A stretch of DNA of 64,000 nt. It comes from DAHUXD01 sp963736455 (GTDB taxonomy: Bacteria > Acidobacteriota > Thermoanaerobaculia > UBA5066 > Gp7-AA6). The position numbers were made by a program, and so were the translations under genes. Below the pieces are notes generated by a model. The model ran no database searches, was not told where the DNA came from, and saw only the letters and a list, made by a program, of their open reading frames with translations. The stretch spans positions 1,178,001-1,242,000 of the forward strand of contig CAVTON010000002.1 in NCBI GenBank assembly GCA_963736455.1. Direction: 5' to 3'. This document shows positions 10,039 to 17,549 of the stretch, piece after piece (position 1 is the stretch's first letter; every line of letters starts with the position of its first letter).

Positions 10039-11952
10039 ATGAAACCCATTGCCATATGGCTCGCCGCGCGCCGCAGGGGTCTTCTGTTGGCCGGGGTATG
10101 CATCCTCGTCGCCCGCGCCGCCGCCGCGGGCCCGGCGTCCTCCTGCGTCGCCACGCCGACGGCCCTCTGCCTCCTGGACTCTCAGTTTCGCGTCGAGGTC
10201 CAGTGGCGCGCGTCGGCGGACGAGCCTTTCTCGGCCGGGCACGCGGTGGCGGTCACGTCCGACACGGGCTATTTCTGGTTCTTCGATGCGGCGAACATCG
10301 AGCTCGTCGTCAAGGTCCTCGACGGATGCGCCGTCGACGGCCGCAAATGGGTGTTCGCGGGAGGCCTGACCAACGTGGACCTCGATCTCGCCGTGACCGA
10401 GGTGGCGACGAGCGAGACGCGGCACTATACGAATTCCGCCGGGACCCCGTTTTCCCCGGTGCAGGACACGGCGGCGTTTGCCTGCGGCGCCGCGGCCGCC
10501 TACGACTGGCCCCAGTTCGGGTTCGACGCGGCGCACAGCGGGAACGATTCGCGGGAGACCGTCCTCTCGCGAGCGAATGTGGCCTCTCTCGACCGCGTCT
10601 TCTCCGTCTCTCTTCCCGAGGTCGCCGACGGCGCGCCCGTCCTCGCCGCGGCGGTTCCGACCTCTTCGGGAACGAGGGACGTCGTCTTCGTGACGACGAA
10701 GGCCGGACGCGTGGTCGCGCTCGACGCGGAGACGGGCGCGACCGTGTGGTCCACGACCCCGCCGTCGGGCCCGAAGTACACGACGAGCTCGCCGGCCCTG
10801 GATCCGAATCGCCGGTTCGTGTACGGCTACGCCCTCGACGGCTTCGTCCACAAGTACGGAATCGCGGACGGCGCCGAGACCACCGGAGGAGGCTGGCCCG
10901 AGCTGACGACGTTGAAGCCCGACGTCGAGAAGGGATCGCCCGCGCTCTCGCTCGCGACGGCCGCGGGCCAGACGTACCTCTACATGCCGAACGGAGGTTA
11001 TCCGGGCGATCAGGGCGACTATCAGGGGCACGTCACGGCGATCCGCCTCTCCGACGGGTCGCAGCGGGTCTTCAACGCCAACTGCAGCGACAAGACGATC
11101 CACTTCGCGGAAAACGGCGGCGCTGCCGACGACTGCCCTCACGTGCAGTCGGCCGTCTGGGCGCGCCCGGGCGTCGTGTTCGACGCGCGAACCGGCCGTC
11201 TCTATGCCGTCACGGGAAACGGCGACTTCGACGGCAACGCCGGCGGCCACGACTGGGGCGACACGGTCTTCGCGATCTCGCCCGACGGCTCGGGAGCTGG
11301 AGGGAATCCGCTCGACACGTGGACGCCGGCCAATTTCCAGGACCTCCAGGCCGCGGACCTCGATCTCGGCAGCACGGCGCCGGCGCTCCTGCCGATCTCG
11401 GACACGCGGATCGTCCCGGCCCTCGCGGTGCAGTCCGGCAAGGACGCGATGCTGCGCCTGCTCGACCTCTCCAACCTGAGCGGCCAGGGAGGTCCGGGCC
11501 ACGTCGGCGGCGAGATCCAGACGGTCGCGGTTCCCCAGGGCGGGGCGGTGCTCACGGAACCCGCCGTCTGGACGAATCCGGCCGACGGGGCCGTGTGGGT
11601 GTTCGTCGCGAACGGGGCCGGCGTCTCCGGCCTGCAGGTCGTCGTCGACGGATCCGGCCATCCGACCCTCGTCTCGCGCTGGACGATCTCCACGATGGGA
11701 AGCTCGCCCATCGTCGTCAACGGCATGGTGTTCGTCGCCGGCAGCCACCGGATCGCCGCCCTCGATCCGACGACCGGCGCGACGCTCTGGAGCGATGCGG
11801 GGATCGGTTCAATCCACTGGGAGAGCCCGATCGTCGCCAACGGCGTCCTCTACATCACCGACGAGAGCGGGATGCTGACGGCGTACGCCCCGGGCGGCGC
11901 GGCGCCGGCTCGGGCGCCGGCGGCGTCGGCGAAGCCGACAGATCCGAATTGA
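10039..11952 (+). CDS. secreted PQQ-like beta-propeller protein with N-terminal acidobacterial module (637 aa)
   Basis: The start ATG 10039 is preferred because AGAGG stands 8 nt upstream and a signal peptide follows (KPIAIWLAARRRG, then a hydrophobic stretch to ARAAAAGPASS). Residues ~30-145 form a distinct module opening with CVATPTALCLLDSQFRVEVQ and containing SDTGYFWFFDAANIELVVKV; I recall similar modules in other acidobacterial exported proteins. The rest is a PQQ-type propeller with blades carrying VVALDAETGATVWSTTPP, SPALDPNRRFVYGYALDGFV, HVTAIRLSDG, RIAALDPTTGATLW and GVLYITDESGMLTAYAPGG. The PQQ enzyme calcium and active-site residues were not identified, so a binding or scaffold role is as likely as catalysis. 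The C-terminal tail is Ala/Pro-rich. It is monocistronic, divergent from the epimerase operon and convergent with the next gene. Confidence 0.82.
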   Translation: MKPIAIWLAARRRGLLLAGVCILVARAAAAGPASSCVATPTALCLLDSQFRVEVQWRASADEPFSAGHAVAVTSDTGYFWFFDAANIELVVKVLDGCAVDGRKWVFAGGLTNVDLDLAVTEVATSETRHYTNSAGTPFSPVQDTAAFACGAAAAYDWPQFGFDAAHSGNDSRETVLSRANVASLDRVFSVSLPEVADGAPVLAAAVPTSSGTRDVVFVTTKAGRVVALDAETGATVWSTTPPSGPKYTTSSPALDPNRRFVYGYALDGFVHKYGIADGAETTGGGWPELTTLKPDVEKGSPALSLATAAGQTYLYMPNGGYPGDQGDYQGHVTAIRLSDGSQRVFNANCSDKTIHFAENGGAADDCPHVQSAVWARPGVVFDARTGRLYAVTGNGDFDGNAGGHDWGDTVFAISPDGSGAGGNPLDTWTPANFQDLQAADLDLGSTAPALLPISDTRIVPALAVQSGKDAMLRLLDLSNLSGQGGPGHVGGEIQTVAVPQGGAVLTEPAVWTNPADGAVWVFVANGAGVSGLQVVVDGSGHPTLVSRWTISTMGSSPIVVNGMVFVAGSHRIAALDPTTGATLWSDAGIGSIHWESPIVANGVLYITDESGMLTAYAPGGAAPARAPAASAKPTDPN

Positions 11953-11972
11953 GTCCGCATGACTCTGCCCTC

Positions 11973-12024
11973 GTAGGGGCGGCCCTTGCGGCCGCCCGCG
12001 GGCGGGGGCAAGCCCCGCCCCTAC
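11973..12024. repeat. dispersed palindromic repeat, single copy
   Basis: The 52 bp element begins GTAGGGGCGG and ends CCGCCCCTAC, a perfect 10-bp outer inverted repeat. Two inner hairpins (GGCC-TTGC-GGCC and GGCGGGG-loop-CCCCGCC) make a cloverleaf possible. It sits in the spacer between convergent genes and could also act as a bidirectional terminator, although no T-run follows. Related copies are at 54084-54313 and 58856-58906. Together with the 21 bp on each side it accounts for this intergenic stretch. Confidence 0.85.
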
Positions 12025-12045
12025 CTCGCCGTGTCGCGACTTTCG

Positions 12046-13041
12046 TTACGGAGACTGTTTGCCGGCGGGGAGAGGCGGGCCCTTTCCGTCGACGCAGGCG
12101 ATCCATCGGTCCGGCGCGAGCGGGTGCGCGTCGACGGTGTGCATGCGATCGCGGTTCCATCCGGATCCGGAAGGGCCGGCGACCGGACCGTCGCCGACCG
12201 GAGTCTCTTCGTAGGACGTCTCGTCCAGCCGATTGACCGCGAACGCGAAGACCCGCCGCCCGTAGGCCTTTTCGTCGTCCTGGGCGAAGCGCAGGACGTG
12301 ATCCTCCATCGCGAGCACGCGTCCGCCGGGCCTGGCGATGCGCGCGTTTCCCCGGACGACCGGGCTCTTCGGGTGTGCGACCCAAGGGCCCTCCAGACGC
12401 GGGGCGAAGTAGAGGAGGAGCTGATCGTTCTCGGGAGTCGACGTGAACATCCACCACCGTCCGCGGTACTTCACGAGCGAGGAGTCGACGAAGGGCTTGC
12501 CGGACAGCAGCGTCCGCTCGAGCTTCCAGTCGTCGGGAAAGTTCACCGCGCGATAGAGGCGCACGGCGCCGGCCTCGTACGTCTCGGGCACCATGTAGAC
12601 GTCCGAGCCGTCCTCGAAGACGTACGGATACGACAGGTGGAACGGCTCCCGCAGCACGATCCGGCCGTACGTCCAGCTTCGGCCGTCCGGGCTCGTCGCC
12701 ACCCCGACGACGCCGCGGTGCGTGTCCCTCTCCATGACTTCGAAGAACAGGTACCAGGTCGAGCCGCGCCGCAGCATGAACGGATCGGCCACGAACTCGG
12801 CGCGAACGTCGGTGACGTCGCGCGCCGACAGGACCGGGTTGGCGATTCCGGATGCGGGGCCGAGCTTCACGGGAGTCGGGCCCTCCCAGATGCCGATCGA
12901 CCACTGCAGACCAGGATCGCGGTCCCGAAACGATCGCTTGTAAAGAGAGTACGTTCCGAAGCCGGCGGCCGCGATCAGCACGAGCCCCGCCATTCGGAAC
13001 GCGGGGGTGCGTATCCACGAGCGGGGCCGATCGGAGCTCAT
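12046..13041 (-). CDS. membrane-anchored five-bladed beta-propeller protein, GH43/GINT1-N-like (331 aa)
   Basis: ATG 13041 overlaps the stop of the upstream esterase-like gene in an ATGA. After a short basic start, one membrane helix (~residues 16-34, FRMAGLVLIAAAGFGTYSLY) anchors an exported domain. That domain shows repeated propeller motifs: FVADPFMLRRGSTWYLFFEV, HRGVVGVATSPDGRSWTYG, LSYPYVFEDGSDVYMVPETY, FVDSSLVKYRGRWWMFTSTP. This pattern matches the five-bladed fold of GH43/GH32-type proteins and the glucosamine inositolphosphorylceramide transferase N-terminal-like family. The Asp in ADPF and Glu in VPETY fit the positions of GH43 acidic residues, but catalysis is unproven. It probably acts on or binds a glycan at the cell surface together with the coupled esterase-like protein. 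Confidence 0.78.
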   Translation of the reverse strand: MSSDRPRSWIRTPAFRMAGLVLIAAAGFGTYSLYKRSFRDRDPGLQWSIGIWEGPTPVKLGPASGIANPVLSARDVTDVRAEFVADPFMLRRGSTWYLFFEVMERDTHRGVVGVATSPDGRSWTYGRIVLREPFHLSYPYVFEDGSDVYMVPETYEAGAVRLYRAVNFPDDWKLERTLLSGKPFVDSSLVKYRGRWWMFTSTPENDQLLLYFAPRLEGPWVAHPKSPVVRGNARIARPGGRVLAMEDHVLRFAQDDEKAYGRRVFAFAVNRLDETSYEETPVGDGPVAGPSGSGWNRDRMHTVDAHPLAPDRWIACVDGKGPPLPAGKQSP

Positions 13042-14741
13042 CGCCCGAGCCAGTCGCGATCCGCGCCGCGTGGGGCGGCCGCCGCGGCGTACTGCGCCAT
13101 CATCTTCAGCCGCTCCGCCAGCGTGTAGGGTCCCGTCCAGCAGTGCGGCTCTCTCGGGCCGTACGTGATCGAGCCGCCCCAGGGCGGCGCCTCCGTGGTC
13201 TGGAGATACGTGTCCATCAGGTGGACCGCGTCGTTCAGGTAATAGGTGTCCATGTCGCCGGTCCAGATGTGGATCTTGCCGGCGAGCCGGGGTCCGATGT
13301 CCTTCCAGTGACGCTGGAGGTAGGCATTCAAGTCCGTGTGGTCCTTCCAATACGCCGCGACGCCGTGGTCGATCGTCCCGGTCGCCGGATCGAACACGGG
13401 CTGAAAGTACCCGTTCGCGCCGATCGGGCCGTACACGGCCTGCCAGCAATCCCAATCCTCTCCGGAACGGCCGCCGGGTCCCATCGCCCGCTCGTAGGCG
13501 AGCTGCTCCTTCATGGTGGAAAGGACGAGGCCGTCCGGCTGACGCTCGCCCGAGATCGGCGTCCGGCGCCACTCATCGCCCCGGTACCACGCGCTGTTCC
13601 AGTCGTAGACGTTGACGAGCTCGAAGTAATGGAAATCGACGGGATCGGGGCAATAGGAGAACGTTCCGCCGAAGAAGTCGGGATAGAAAATCTGGAGCGC
13701 CAGGGACTCCCATCCTCCCGTCGACCCTCCCGAGAGAATGCGCGCCCAGGGCTGCGGGATCGCGCGGAAGTGCTTCTCGATGTACGGGATCAGCTCCTCC
13801 GTGATTGCCTGTCCGTACGGACCCATGTTGGGAGAGTCGATGGCGTAGGAATCGTCGTAGTACGGGGTCGGATGCTGAAAGGTCACGAAGAGCATGCGCG
13901 GAAAGCCGCCGGACTGCCAGGCCGCGGTGAACTCGGACATCGAGCGGGCCCGCGCCTTCTCGCGGTCGGAGGCGCCGGCCGGCACGTCCGGCGTTTCGCC
14001 GAATCCGCCCGGAGCGCGCATCGTGAAGTGGCCCTGCTCGTAGTTGACCGGGTAGGCGGCGCGGGTGTCGCGCGCGTAGTCCTTCGGCAGAAGGATCGTC
14101 GCGCCGATGAAGATGGGTCTTCCCCAGAACTTGGATAGCAGCGGGCTCTGGAATCGAATGCGCTCGACCCATTCCGTGTCGGGCGGCACCGGGACGGGAG
14201 GTATCGCGCGATCGAGCTCGAGCCGGATCGTCTCGGGCTTTGCCGGGTCGAGGTGGATCCTGCGGGTCTCGCTGTAGAGATTGCCGGGCGAGATCGGGAA
14301 GTTCTGGCCCTCCCACTGATCCATGTGGAGCTCGACGACGTGGCCGTCGGCGCGGTGGAACGTGGTGTAGACGTTCAACATCCCCTGAACGAAGTAGTCG
14401 CCGGCGGGGAGATCGCCGAGCCGCGCGATCGGGTATCCGTCGCTTCGTCCGTCCACCACCGCCCGGGCGCCGGCGCGCATGCCCGTCACGTCTTCACCGA
14501 AGAACGGGGTCGAGGCGTACTGGCCGCCGGACTTGCCGAACTGGAGACGCGGTTCGGGAGTCGCCTTCCTGGTCAGGATGACGAACACGCGCCCGTCCAT
14601 GGGCTCCGACCGCACGCTCGCGGGAAACGACAGCTCGAAACGGAGAGGGGAGGCGGTCTCCGCGCCGGCGGCGGTCAGGACGGGAAGGGTCGCCAGCGTG
14701 GCGGCAAGGCTACATGTCCTAATTAAATTAGGAAATATCAC
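13038..14741 (-). CDS. secreted esterase-like alpha/beta hydrolase (567 aa)
   Basis: The start is GTG 14741 with GGAG seven bases upstream on the coding strand. A signal peptide follows (LIRTCSLAATLATLPVLTAAGAETA). Residues ~30-190 form an all-beta, immunoglobulin-like N-terminal part (RVFVILTRKATPEPRLQFG). From ~205 the alpha/beta-hydrolase core begins (RPIFIGATILLPKDY), with a nucleophile elbow GGSTGGW whose Ser is residue ~340, a conserved QHPTPYYDDSYAIDSPNMGP stretch and a C-terminal EPHCWTGP that supplies a candidate His. It resembles the Fes/esterase-D-like putative esterases. The gene lies 14 nt after folD and is coupled by ATGA to the propeller gene. The substrate is unknown; an acylated glycan would suit the context. 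Confidence 0.8.
   Translation of the reverse strand: MIFPNLIRTCSLAATLATLPVLTAAGAETASPLRFELSFPASVRSEPMDGRVFVILTRKATPEPRLQFGKSGGQYASTPFFGEDVTGMRAGARAVVDGRSDGYPIARLGDLPAGDYFVQGMLNVYTTFHRADGHVVELHMDQWEGQNFPISPGNLYSETRRIHLDPAKPETIRLELDRAIPPVPVPPDTEWVERIRFQSPLLSKFWGRPIFIGATILLPKDYARDTRAAYPVNYEQGHFTMRAPGGFGETPDVPAGASDREKARARSMSEFTAAWQSGGFPRMLFVTFQHPTPYYDDSYAIDSPNMGPYGQAITEELIPYIEKHFRAIPQPWARILSGGSTGGWESLALQIFYPDFFGGTFSYCPDPVDFHYFELVNVYDWNSAWYRGDEWRRTPISGERQPDGLVLSTMKEQLAYERAMGPGGRSGEDWDCWQAVYGPIGANGYFQPVFDPATGTIDHGVAAYWKDHTDLNAYLQRHWKDIGPRLAGKIHIWTGDMDTYYLNDAVHLMDTYLQTTEAPPWGGSITYGPREPHCWTGPYTLAERLKMMAQYAAAAAPRGADRDWLGR
14717..14733. promoter_or_regulatory. AT-rich perfect palindrome at the 5' end of the esterase-like gene
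   Basis: TCCTAATT-A-AATTAGGA is a perfect 8-bp inverted repeat with a one-base centre, in an AT-rich patch (about 14712-14762) that stands out in very GC-rich DNA. It overlaps codons 4-9 of the esterase-like gene if GTG 14741 is the start. It has the shape of an operator for a dimeric regulator. No regulator gene is adjacent, so function is inferred only from symmetry and composition. Confidence 0.4.
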
Positions 14742-14755
14742 TTAATCTCCTTATT

Positions 14756-15697
14756 TTATTTTGACCGGAGGCCGGCTGCCTTTATGGTGTTGTGGAGGAG
14801 CATGGCGACCGTCAACGGCCCGACCCCCCCCGGAACGGGAGTGAGCCATCCGGCGACCGGCGCCACGTCGTCGAAATCCACGTCGCCCACGAGCGCGCGG
14901 CCCTTCTCGTCGAGAGCCTTCCGGATGCGCTCGGAACGGCGAAGGTTCTCGGGCGCATCCTGCGGCGTGACCCGATTGATGCCGACGTCCACGACGGCCG
15001 CGCCTTCCTTCACGAACTCGCGCGTCACGAACCCGGGCCGTCCGATGGCCGCGACGAGGACATCGGCCTCGCGGCAGACCGCCGGCAAATCGCGAGTCCG
15101 GGAATGGCAGATCGTCACGGTCGCATCGCGGGCGGTCAGCAGCGCCGCCATCGGCTTGCCGACGATGTCGCTTCGGCCGAGCACGACGGCGCGCCGCCCC
15201 GCGAGCGGAATCTCGTACGCCGCCAGCAGCTCCACGATTCCCGCCGGCGTGCAGGGAACGAAGCGCGGCCGTCCCTGGTGGAGGAGGCCGACGTTTTCGG
15301 GATGAAATCCGTCCACGTCCTTCAGCGGGTGGACGGAGTCGAGGACCTTCGCCGCATCGTGCTGCGGCGGCAGCGGCAGCTGGATCAGGATCCCGTCGAC
15401 CTGCGGATCGGCATTGGCCATCGCGACTTCGGCCAGGAGATCGGAGGGGGAGAGCTCGGCGGGAAGCCGCCGAGTCTCGGCGCGAATCCCGGCCTCGGCC
15501 GCCGCCTTCGACTTCGCGGAGACATAGGCCGTCGAGGCCGGATTGTCGCCGACGAGCAGGACCCGCAGGGAAGGCGGACCCGCGCGGCGCGCGATCTCTT
15601 CCGCCGCTTCGCGGGCGCGAAGCCGAAGTGTTTGAGCCAGGGCGCTTCCGTCGAGCCGGACGCCCCGAGCGAGTGCTGGAGACACGCCGACAAGCAT
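14756..15697 (-). CDS. folD: bifunctional methylenetetrahydrofolate dehydrogenase/cyclohydrolase FolD (313 aa)
   Basis: FolD interconverts 5,10-methylene-, 5,10-methenyl- and 10-formyl-tetrahydrofolate in the cytoplasm. Visible motifs are the substrate-site helix with Tyr and Lys (NPASTAYVSAKSKAAAEAGI), VDGILIQLPLP, KDVDGFHPENVG, FVPCTPAGI, the NADP-binding VVLGRSDIVGKPMA, and the C-terminal PVPGGVGPLTVAML. The catalytic Lys is in YVSAKSK. ATG 15697 is chosen because RLDGSALAQTLR, the usual FolD beginning, follows within about 20 residues; this N-terminus is slightly longer than average. It is a housekeeping gene, and its place at the head of an exported-hydrolase gene set is probably incidental. 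Confidence 0.96.
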   Translation of the reverse strand: MLVGVSPALARGVRLDGSALAQTLRLRAREAAEEIARRAGPPSLRVLLVGDNPASTAYVSAKSKAAAEAGIRAETRRLPAELSPSDLLAEVAMANADPQVDGILIQLPLPPQHDAAKVLDSVHPLKDVDGFHPENVGLLHQGRPRFVPCTPAGIVELLAAYEIPLAGRRAVVLGRSDIVGKPMAALLTARDATVTICHSRTRDLPAVCREADVLVAAIGRPGFVTREFVKEGAAVVDVGINRVTPQDAPENLRRSERIRKALDEKGRALVGDVDFDDVAPVAGWLTPVPGGVGPLTVAMLLHNTIKAAGLRSK

Positions 15698-15750
15698 ACC
15701 CGGATGGTCGACGGCGTTGTGCGCTGCCCGGATCGGCGCCGACGGTGCGC

Positions 15751-15756
15751 TATCAT
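15751..15756 (+). promoter_or_regulatory. possible -10 box (TATCAT) before the PMT-type transferase
   Basis: TATCAT lies 12 bp before the GTG at 15768 in a short divergent spacer with folD. A start of transcription seven bases on would give an almost leaderless message, consistent with the lack of a ribosome site before the GTG. No convincing -35 box is visible at the normal distance. Confidence 0.3.
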
Positions 15757-15767
15757 CGAAACTCCTC

Positions 15768-17501
15768 GTGAACGACTCCGCTCCGCTGGAACCTCGGCGC
15801 CGGCCGGCGGCGCCCGGAGGGGCCGGGACGCTTTCGGTGATCGCGTTTCTCGCGCTCACGGCCGTGGGCGTCGTCCGGATCGTGCTCACCTACCCGGTGT
15901 TCTTCCAGACCTGCGACGAGCCGTATCACATCGCCTGCGGGATGGAATGGTTCGATTCCAAACACCTGATCGGCGTCGAGCATCCGCCGCTGGCACGGGT
16001 CGCGGCGGCGGCGGTCCTGCATGCGCGAGGATTCCGCTCGAGCGGCTCGGCGCACTTGGATGCCGAGGGAAATCGCATCCTGCGAAGCAGCGGGGACTTT
16101 GCGACGAATCTCGCCGAGGCGCGCGCCGGAATCCTGCCATTCTTCGTGCTCGCGTCGTGGGTCGTCTGGTCCTGGGCGCGGCGCCTGTTCGGCGATCGCG
16201 CGGCCGTGGCCGCCGCGCTGCTGTTTACCACCCTTCCTCCGATCCTGGGCCACTCGGGGCTGGCCACGACCGACGCCGCGCTGGCGGCCTGCTTCCCGCT
16301 CGCCGTCTATGCGCTGGCGTACTGGGTCGATGACCCCGGCTGGCGGCGCAGTCTTCTGTTCGGAGGCGCGGCGGGGCTCGCGATTCTCGCGAAGTTCTCG
16401 ACCATCGTGTTCCTGCCCCCGTGTGCCGTCGCGATTCTCGCGATCCGAATCGCAATGGATCGGCTGCCGCGCGCCTCGCGCGCGCAGTGGTTCCGAACGA
16501 GGATGCGCGGGGCCGTCCTCGCCGCCGCCACCGCGTTTTTGGTCGTCTGGGCGGGCTACCGCTTCTCGCTGACCCCGCTCACGACCCCCGACCGGAGGCC
16601 CCACCACGTCGGCCTTTCGGCGGTCGATCGGGTCCTGTCTCGCGGAGGAACTCTCGGACGTCTGGGCTATTCCATCCTGGAGATGCCCGTCCCGGCCGGC
16701 GAGCTCCTGCTGGGGGTCAACAAGGTTCGCGAGCATGACCGACACGGGCATCCGGCGTTCCTGCTCGGCCAGATGCGCCGCGACGGTTGGTGGTATTTCT
16801 TCCCCGTCGCGATCGCGATCAAGACGCCGCTCGCGTTTCTCGCCCTCGCCGCCGCGGGAGCGGTTCTTCTCTGGAAGGCGAGAGAGCGCGACTGGAAGTC
16901 GTGGGTCCCCATGCTCTGCGCCGTGTCCGTGCTGCTGGTCTGCATGACGAGCCGGATCAACATCGGGCTGAGGCACGTCCTCGCGATCTATCCCTTTCTC
17001 GCCATCGTCGCCGGGTTCGGAGTGGCGAGGCTGCTCGAGGCGCGGAGAGCGCGTCCCATCGCGGGGCTCGCCGCGGTGGCCCTGGTCTCGTGGCAACTCG
17101 TGTCGTCCGCTTTGGCCCATCCCGACTATCTGGCTTACTTCAACGAGATCGCGGCGCGCCACCCGGAGAACTTCCTGATCGATTCGGACCTCGACTGGGG
17201 ACAGGACCTCTGGCGGCTGGCGGCGCGTCTTCGAGCCGTGCATGCCGATTCGGTCTCCCTCGCGTATTTCGGAAGCGAGACCCTGGATGGACAGGGGCTG
17301 CCGCCGTACCGAAACCTCGTGCCCTACGAGCCGGCGACGGGCTGGGTCGCCATCAGCGAATTCAGCCGGACGATCGATGCCGACCAGATCCGGCGCGAGG
17401 CCGGAAGGCAGTCCGGCCCGTACGACTGGCTGGAGGGCCGTCCCTACACGCGGGTGGGGCGGTCGATTCGCCTCTACGACATCCGACCCGTCTCACGGTG
17501 A
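15768..17501 (+). CDS. PMT/ArnT-type (GT39/GT83-like) membrane glycosyltransferase (577 aa)
   Basis: This is an integral membrane transferase that would move a sugar from a polyprenyl-phosphate donor at the periplasmic face. The first loop after TM1 has the family acidic motif (TCDEPYHIACGMEW, ending EHPPLARV). About ten hydrophobic helices follow, including SWVVWSWARRLFGDRAAVAA, GHSGLATTDAALAACFPLAV and SRINIGLRHVLAIYPFLAI. The C-terminal ~120 residues are soluble (HPENFLIDSDLDWGQDLWRL). GTG 15768 is chosen because the hydrophobic N-terminus follows; a TTG 51 bp upstream is possible. It is divergent from folD and convergent with the next gene. The acceptor is unknown: lipid, polysaccharide or protein are all possible. 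Confidence 0.85.
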   Translation: MNDSAPLEPRRRPAAPGGAGTLSVIAFLALTAVGVVRIVLTYPVFFQTCDEPYHIACGMEWFDSKHLIGVEHPPLARVAAAAVLHARGFRSSGSAHLDAEGNRILRSSGDFATNLAEARAGILPFFVLASWVVWSWARRLFGDRAAVAAALLFTTLPPILGHSGLATTDAALAACFPLAVYALAYWVDDPGWRRSLLFGGAAGLAILAKFSTIVFLPPCAVAILAIRIAMDRLPRASRAQWFRTRMRGAVLAAATAFLVVWAGYRFSLTPLTTPDRRPHHVGLSAVDRVLSRGGTLGRLGYSILEMPVPAGELLLGVNKVREHDRHGHPAFLLGQMRRDGWWYFFPVAIAIKTPLAFLALAAAGAVLLWKARERDWKSWVPMLCAVSVLLVCMTSRINIGLRHVLAIYPFLAIVAGFGVARLLEARRARPIAGLAAVALVSWQLVSSALAHPDYLAYFNEIAARHPENFLIDSDLDWGQDLWRLAARLRAVHADSVSLAYFGSETLDGQGLPPYRNLVPYEPATGWVAISEFSRTIDADQIRREAGRQSGPYDWLEGRPYTRVGRSIRLYDIRPVSR

Positions 17502-17549
17502 GCGGAGGCCGGCGGCGCATCGGTCCGGTGCTCTTCGACCGTCTCGCGG

